From NCBI RefSeq assembly GCF_029267515.1, contig NZ_JAJUIS010000014.1:1-42453 (forward strand): a DNA stretch of 42,453 bases, given 5' to 3'. The translations under genes were made by a program, and so were the position numbers. This document shows positions 40,392 to 42,453 of the stretch, piece after piece; position 1 is the first letter of the stretch, and every line of letters begins with the position of its first letter. The DNA is from Seleniivibrio woodruffii (GTDB lineage: Bacteria; Chrysiogenota; Deferribacteres; Deferribacterales; Geovibrionaceae). The notes under the pieces were generated by a model. The model ran no database searches. It saw nothing but the letters and a program-made list of their open reading frames with translations, and was not told where the DNA came from.

Positions 40392-42296
40392 ATGATCTCC
40401 AAGTTCAGACAACAGAAAAAGATGACAGTTTTTGCCCTTTGGTTTGTGATTGCGGCGTTTGTTGCAACCATTTTCTTCGCATGGGGTATAGGTGACAAGG
40501 TTGCCCAGAGCCACTATGCAATAAAGGTTAACGAGACTGTCATTTCTGACGCTGATTTCAGCCAGAAACTAGACGCAACAAGAGAAAATTTCCGCAGTCT
40601 CTTCGGAAATCAGGTTGACCAGATTATGAAGGACAACCTGTTGGAAAAGACTGTTATGAACGATCTCATCGGTCAGGCGCTCCTCATTGAAGAGGCAAAA
40701 AGACTGAACATCCCCGTTTCCGACGCGGAAGTACAGATGTACATCCAGAACATGCAGTCATTTCAGGTTGACGGCCAGTTCAACATCGAACAATACACTA
40801 ACATTCTTGCAAGAAACAGAATGACTCCGGCAATCTTCGAACAGAAGGTTAAAGAGGACATCACTGCACAGAAAATGACTGAAATGATTAAAAACAGTGT
40901 GTCCGTAACAGACAAAGAAATTGAGATGGAATACAAGTTCCGCAACACTAATGCTGTTATCAACTATATTGAGTTTAACGCTGACGACTTCGCCGGAACT
41001 GTTAAAGTGGATGAAGCCGCTGTCAAAAAATTCTATGATGAAAACAAAGAAGCATACAGAGTCCCAGAAAAAGCAAATTTCATAGCTCTTGTGTTCGACC
41101 CGTCTCTTATGAAAAACATCGACATACCTGTGAGCGATAAAGAAATTGAAGACTATTTCATCAGAAACAAAGCGTCTCTGATACAGCCAGAAAGTGTTAA
41201 AGCATCACACATCCTTTTCAAGGTTGACGACTGGAACAACAAACAGGATGTTGACGCAAAAGAAAAACTTGCCAAAGAAGTGCTCGGCATGGCTAAATCC
41301 GGTGCAGACTTCGCAGAGCTTGCAAAAAAATACTCAGCAGATTCCAGCGGACAGAACGGCGGCGACCTCGGCTATTTCAAAAAAGGTCAGATGGTTCCCC
41401 AGTTCGAAGCTGCCGCTTTCAAACTTAAAAACGGCGAAATCTCAGATATCGTGAAAACCCAGTTCGGTTTCCACATCATCAAAACTGTTGACCACAAAAT
41501 CGAAACCAGCCCCACTCTTGAGCAGGCAAAACCTCAGATAGCCGACCTTATTAAAAAAGAAAAAGGTCAGGCGGCTTTCAAAAGTTTCGTTTTCGACAAA
41601 TATAAAGAGATTGTTGCTGAATCAAACATTACTGCATACAACAAGAAAAACGGTAATAAACTCCCCGTTGTAACTCTTAACGGCATCACCGAAACAGGCG
41701 TTGGAACCCCTCTTGAAGGTAAGCCTGATATGGTGAAAAAACTCATGAGCATGTCCAAAACCGAAGTCAGCCAGATAATGGATTTCGATGATAAAAAAGT
41801 AATCTTCGAAATGACAGACAAATTTCCCTCGTTCATCCCGCCTTTTGATAAAATCAAAGGACTGGTTGAGGGCGAATATAAAGGACAGGCAAATATCAAG
41901 GCTGCTGAAAAAGCTGCCGCTGAGGCTTCAAAACTTGCCTCCATTCAGGACGCGGCTGCAAAAACGGGTAAGACGTTTGTAACACCCAAAGCGTTTAACA
42001 GAAACGAACCTATTGAGAATCTGGGAATGAATAACGATCTTATGGACAGCATATTCAAAGCCAAACCTGGTTCATTCCTTCAAAAGCCATATACGGTGAG
42101 CGGCAAGGTTTTCCTTGTTCAGGTTGTAAGCCTTACACCTCCCGCAACCACTGTAACTCCTGAAATGAAGGACCAGTTGGTTTCAGCGCTGCTGGGCGTC
42201 AAACAGAACGAAGCTGTTAAAGACTATGTTGAATCACTTAAAAAGACAGCGAAAATTGAGGTCAGTCCTCAATACAAACAATTCTACGTTAAGTAA
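40392..42296 (+). CDS. PpiD/SurA-like periplasmic foldase with a parvulin domain
   Basis: This 634-residue protein matches PpiD in layout. A short cytosolic N-terminus (ISKFRQQKK) and one membrane helix (about residues 12-33) are followed by a SurA-type N-terminal chaperone domain (about 35-190) in the periplasm. Next comes a parvulin-type peptidyl-prolyl isomerase domain (about 265-365), with VKASHILFKV, then GGDLGYFKKGQMVPQFEAAAF and QFGFHIIK. The remaining 270 residues are a second helical chaperone-like region. The parvulin domain keeps the conserved His of ASHIL and FHII, so isomerase activity is plausible, although PpiD itself is often inactive. GAGG precedes the ATG by 9 bases. It lies just downstream of SRP RNA, another membrane-protein targeting gene. 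Confidence 0.92.
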   Translation: MISKFRQQKKMTVFALWFVIAAFVATIFFAWGIGDKVAQSHYAIKVNETVISDADFSQKLDATRENFRSLFGNQVDQIMKDNLLEKTVMNDLIGQALLIEEAKRLNIPVSDAEVQMYIQNMQSFQVDGQFNIEQYTNILARNRMTPAIFEQKVKEDITAQKMTEMIKNSVSVTDKEIEMEYKFRNTNAVINYIEFNADDFAGTVKVDEAAVKKFYDENKEAYRVPEKANFIALVFDPSLMKNIDIPVSDKEIEDYFIRNKASLIQPESVKASHILFKVDDWNNKQDVDAKEKLAKEVLGMAKSGADFAELAKKYSADSSGQNGGDLGYFKKGQMVPQFEAAAFKLKNGEISDIVKTQFGFHIIKTVDHKIETSPTLEQAKPQIADLIKKEKGQAAFKSFVFDKYKEIVAESNITAYNKKNGNKLPVVTLNGITETGVGTPLEGKPDMVKKLMSMSKTEVSQIMDFDDKKVIFEMTDKFPSFIPPFDKIKGLVEGEYKGQANIKAAEKAAAEASKLASIQDAAAKTGKTFVTPKAFNRNEPIENLGMNNDLMDSIFKAKPGSFLQKPYTVSGKVFLVQVVSLTPPATTVTPEMKDQLVSALLGVKQNEAVKDYVESLKKTAKIEVSPQYKQFYVK

Positions 42297-42297
42297 C

Positions 42298-42309
42298 AAA
42301 AAGCCCGCG
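42298..42309 (+). terminator. Left arm of a terminator, right arm missing
   Basis: AAAAAGCCCGCG begins one base after the ppiD stop codon and looks like the 5' arm of an intrinsic terminator, but no complementary arm follows. Instead the sequence changes at 42313 to an IS-like end. I infer interruption by insertion; the other arm should lie beyond the right edge. Confidence 0.4.
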
Positions 42310-42343
42310 TGATGAACTGTATCCTTAAATTTGGACACTAATA

Positions 42344-42379
42344 AAAAGCCCCTTAGCGAATAGCTAAAGGGCTTTTTTT
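42344..42379 (+). terminator. Rho-independent terminator
   Basis: A stem of AAAAGCCC (42344-42351) with GGGCTTTT (42369-42376), extended after one mismatch by TTAGC/GCTAA, is followed by a run of T. It either ends ppiD transcription or protects an IS gene from readthrough. Confidence 0.85.
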
Positions 42380-42409
42380 CGTATACACTAAATTTAAAGG
42401 AGAGAGTTC

Positions 42410-42453
42410 ATGCGCGAACGTGAGTTTACCCCCGAAGAACGTCAATCGCTTGA
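42410..42453 (+). CDS. Start of an ORF cut by the window edge, possibly transposase OrfA
   Basis: An ATG at 42410 follows AAGGAG at 8 bases and opens a frame reading MREREFTPEERQSL before the window ends. A basic start followed by a 'TPEE' helix cap resembles the N-terminal helix-turn-helix of many transposase OrfA proteins, but 14 residues are too few for an identification. Confidence 0.4.
   Translation, partial: MREREFTPEERQSL

Larger units (their letters stand above)
42313..42453 (+). mobile_element. Possible left end of an IS3-family-like insertion sequence
   Basis: The sequence from TGAACTG (42313) to GGACACTAA (42341) resembles the terminal inverted repeat of IS3-family elements, which start TGAACTG or TGTACTG and continue to a GGACA box. 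It is followed by a hairpin and then a strongly ribosome-bound ORF start at 42410, the expected IS arrangement. The other end is outside the window, so the element is unproven. Confidence 0.4.

Overview
The window looks like core chromosome from a Gram-negative (diderm), anaerobic or microaerophilic, menaquinone-respiring bacterium. The diderm call rests on LptD, a heptose pathway (HldE, HldD, a GT9 transferase) and a PpiD-type periplasmic foldase. The oxygen-sensitive lifestyle rests on rubredoxin next to a flavodiiron oxygen reductase. MqnE indicates menaquinone made by the futalosine route, and two molybdenum-cofactor genes are present. My best guess from overall gene content is a Deferribacterota-like organism; this is an inference from reading and has not been checked by a database search.

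Layout. Positions 1-385 carry no gene but hold at least four sigma70-like minus-strand promoters with repeated flanking blocks, firing out of the left edge; they look like the promoter region of an rRNA operon. From there to about 28.2 kb almost everything is on the minus strand. The order by rising coordinate is: aroC, a sulfite-oxidase-fold protein and crcB; a small plus-strand membrane gene; copA; a long run of lon, hsp20, galU, a Memo-family gene, an unknown gene and mqnE; a REC-PAS-GGDEF diguanylate cyclase; two tandem nhaB antiporters; moeA and a second molybdopterin-binding protein; a bifunctional-nuclease-domain gene and miaB; a heptose/LPS operon (GT9, hldD, hldE); two TPR-like envelope proteins; and a large FAD/iron-sulfur dehydrogenase.

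At about 28.25 kb transcription diverges and the right third is mostly plus strand: pdxA, rsmA and a DEDDh exonuclease; accD, folC, lptD, an exported unknown and a DHH phosphoesterase, tightly packed behind a good promoter; rubredoxin and the flavodiiron protein; then, on the minus strand, an exported trypsin-like protease with a C-terminal sorting tail, divergent from a small PrcB-like exported protein. A strong promoter then drives tRNA-Ser(GGA) and the SRP RNA, followed by ppiD. The last about 140 bases look like the left end of an insertion sequence that has split the ppiD terminator.

Themes. The window combines envelope biogenesis (heptose supply, LptD, PpiD), proteostasis (Hsp20-Lon), ion homeostasis (NhaB pair, CrcB fluoride channel, CopA), oxygen detoxification and redox cofactors. 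I found no CRISPR array, prophage or classical defence island. The items most worth a second look are the tandem promoter array, the sulfite-oxidase-fold protein lacking its molybdenum-ligand cysteine, the unknown gene translationally coupled to mqnE and Memo, the exported protease with its PrcB-like neighbour, and the IS-like junction at the right edge.
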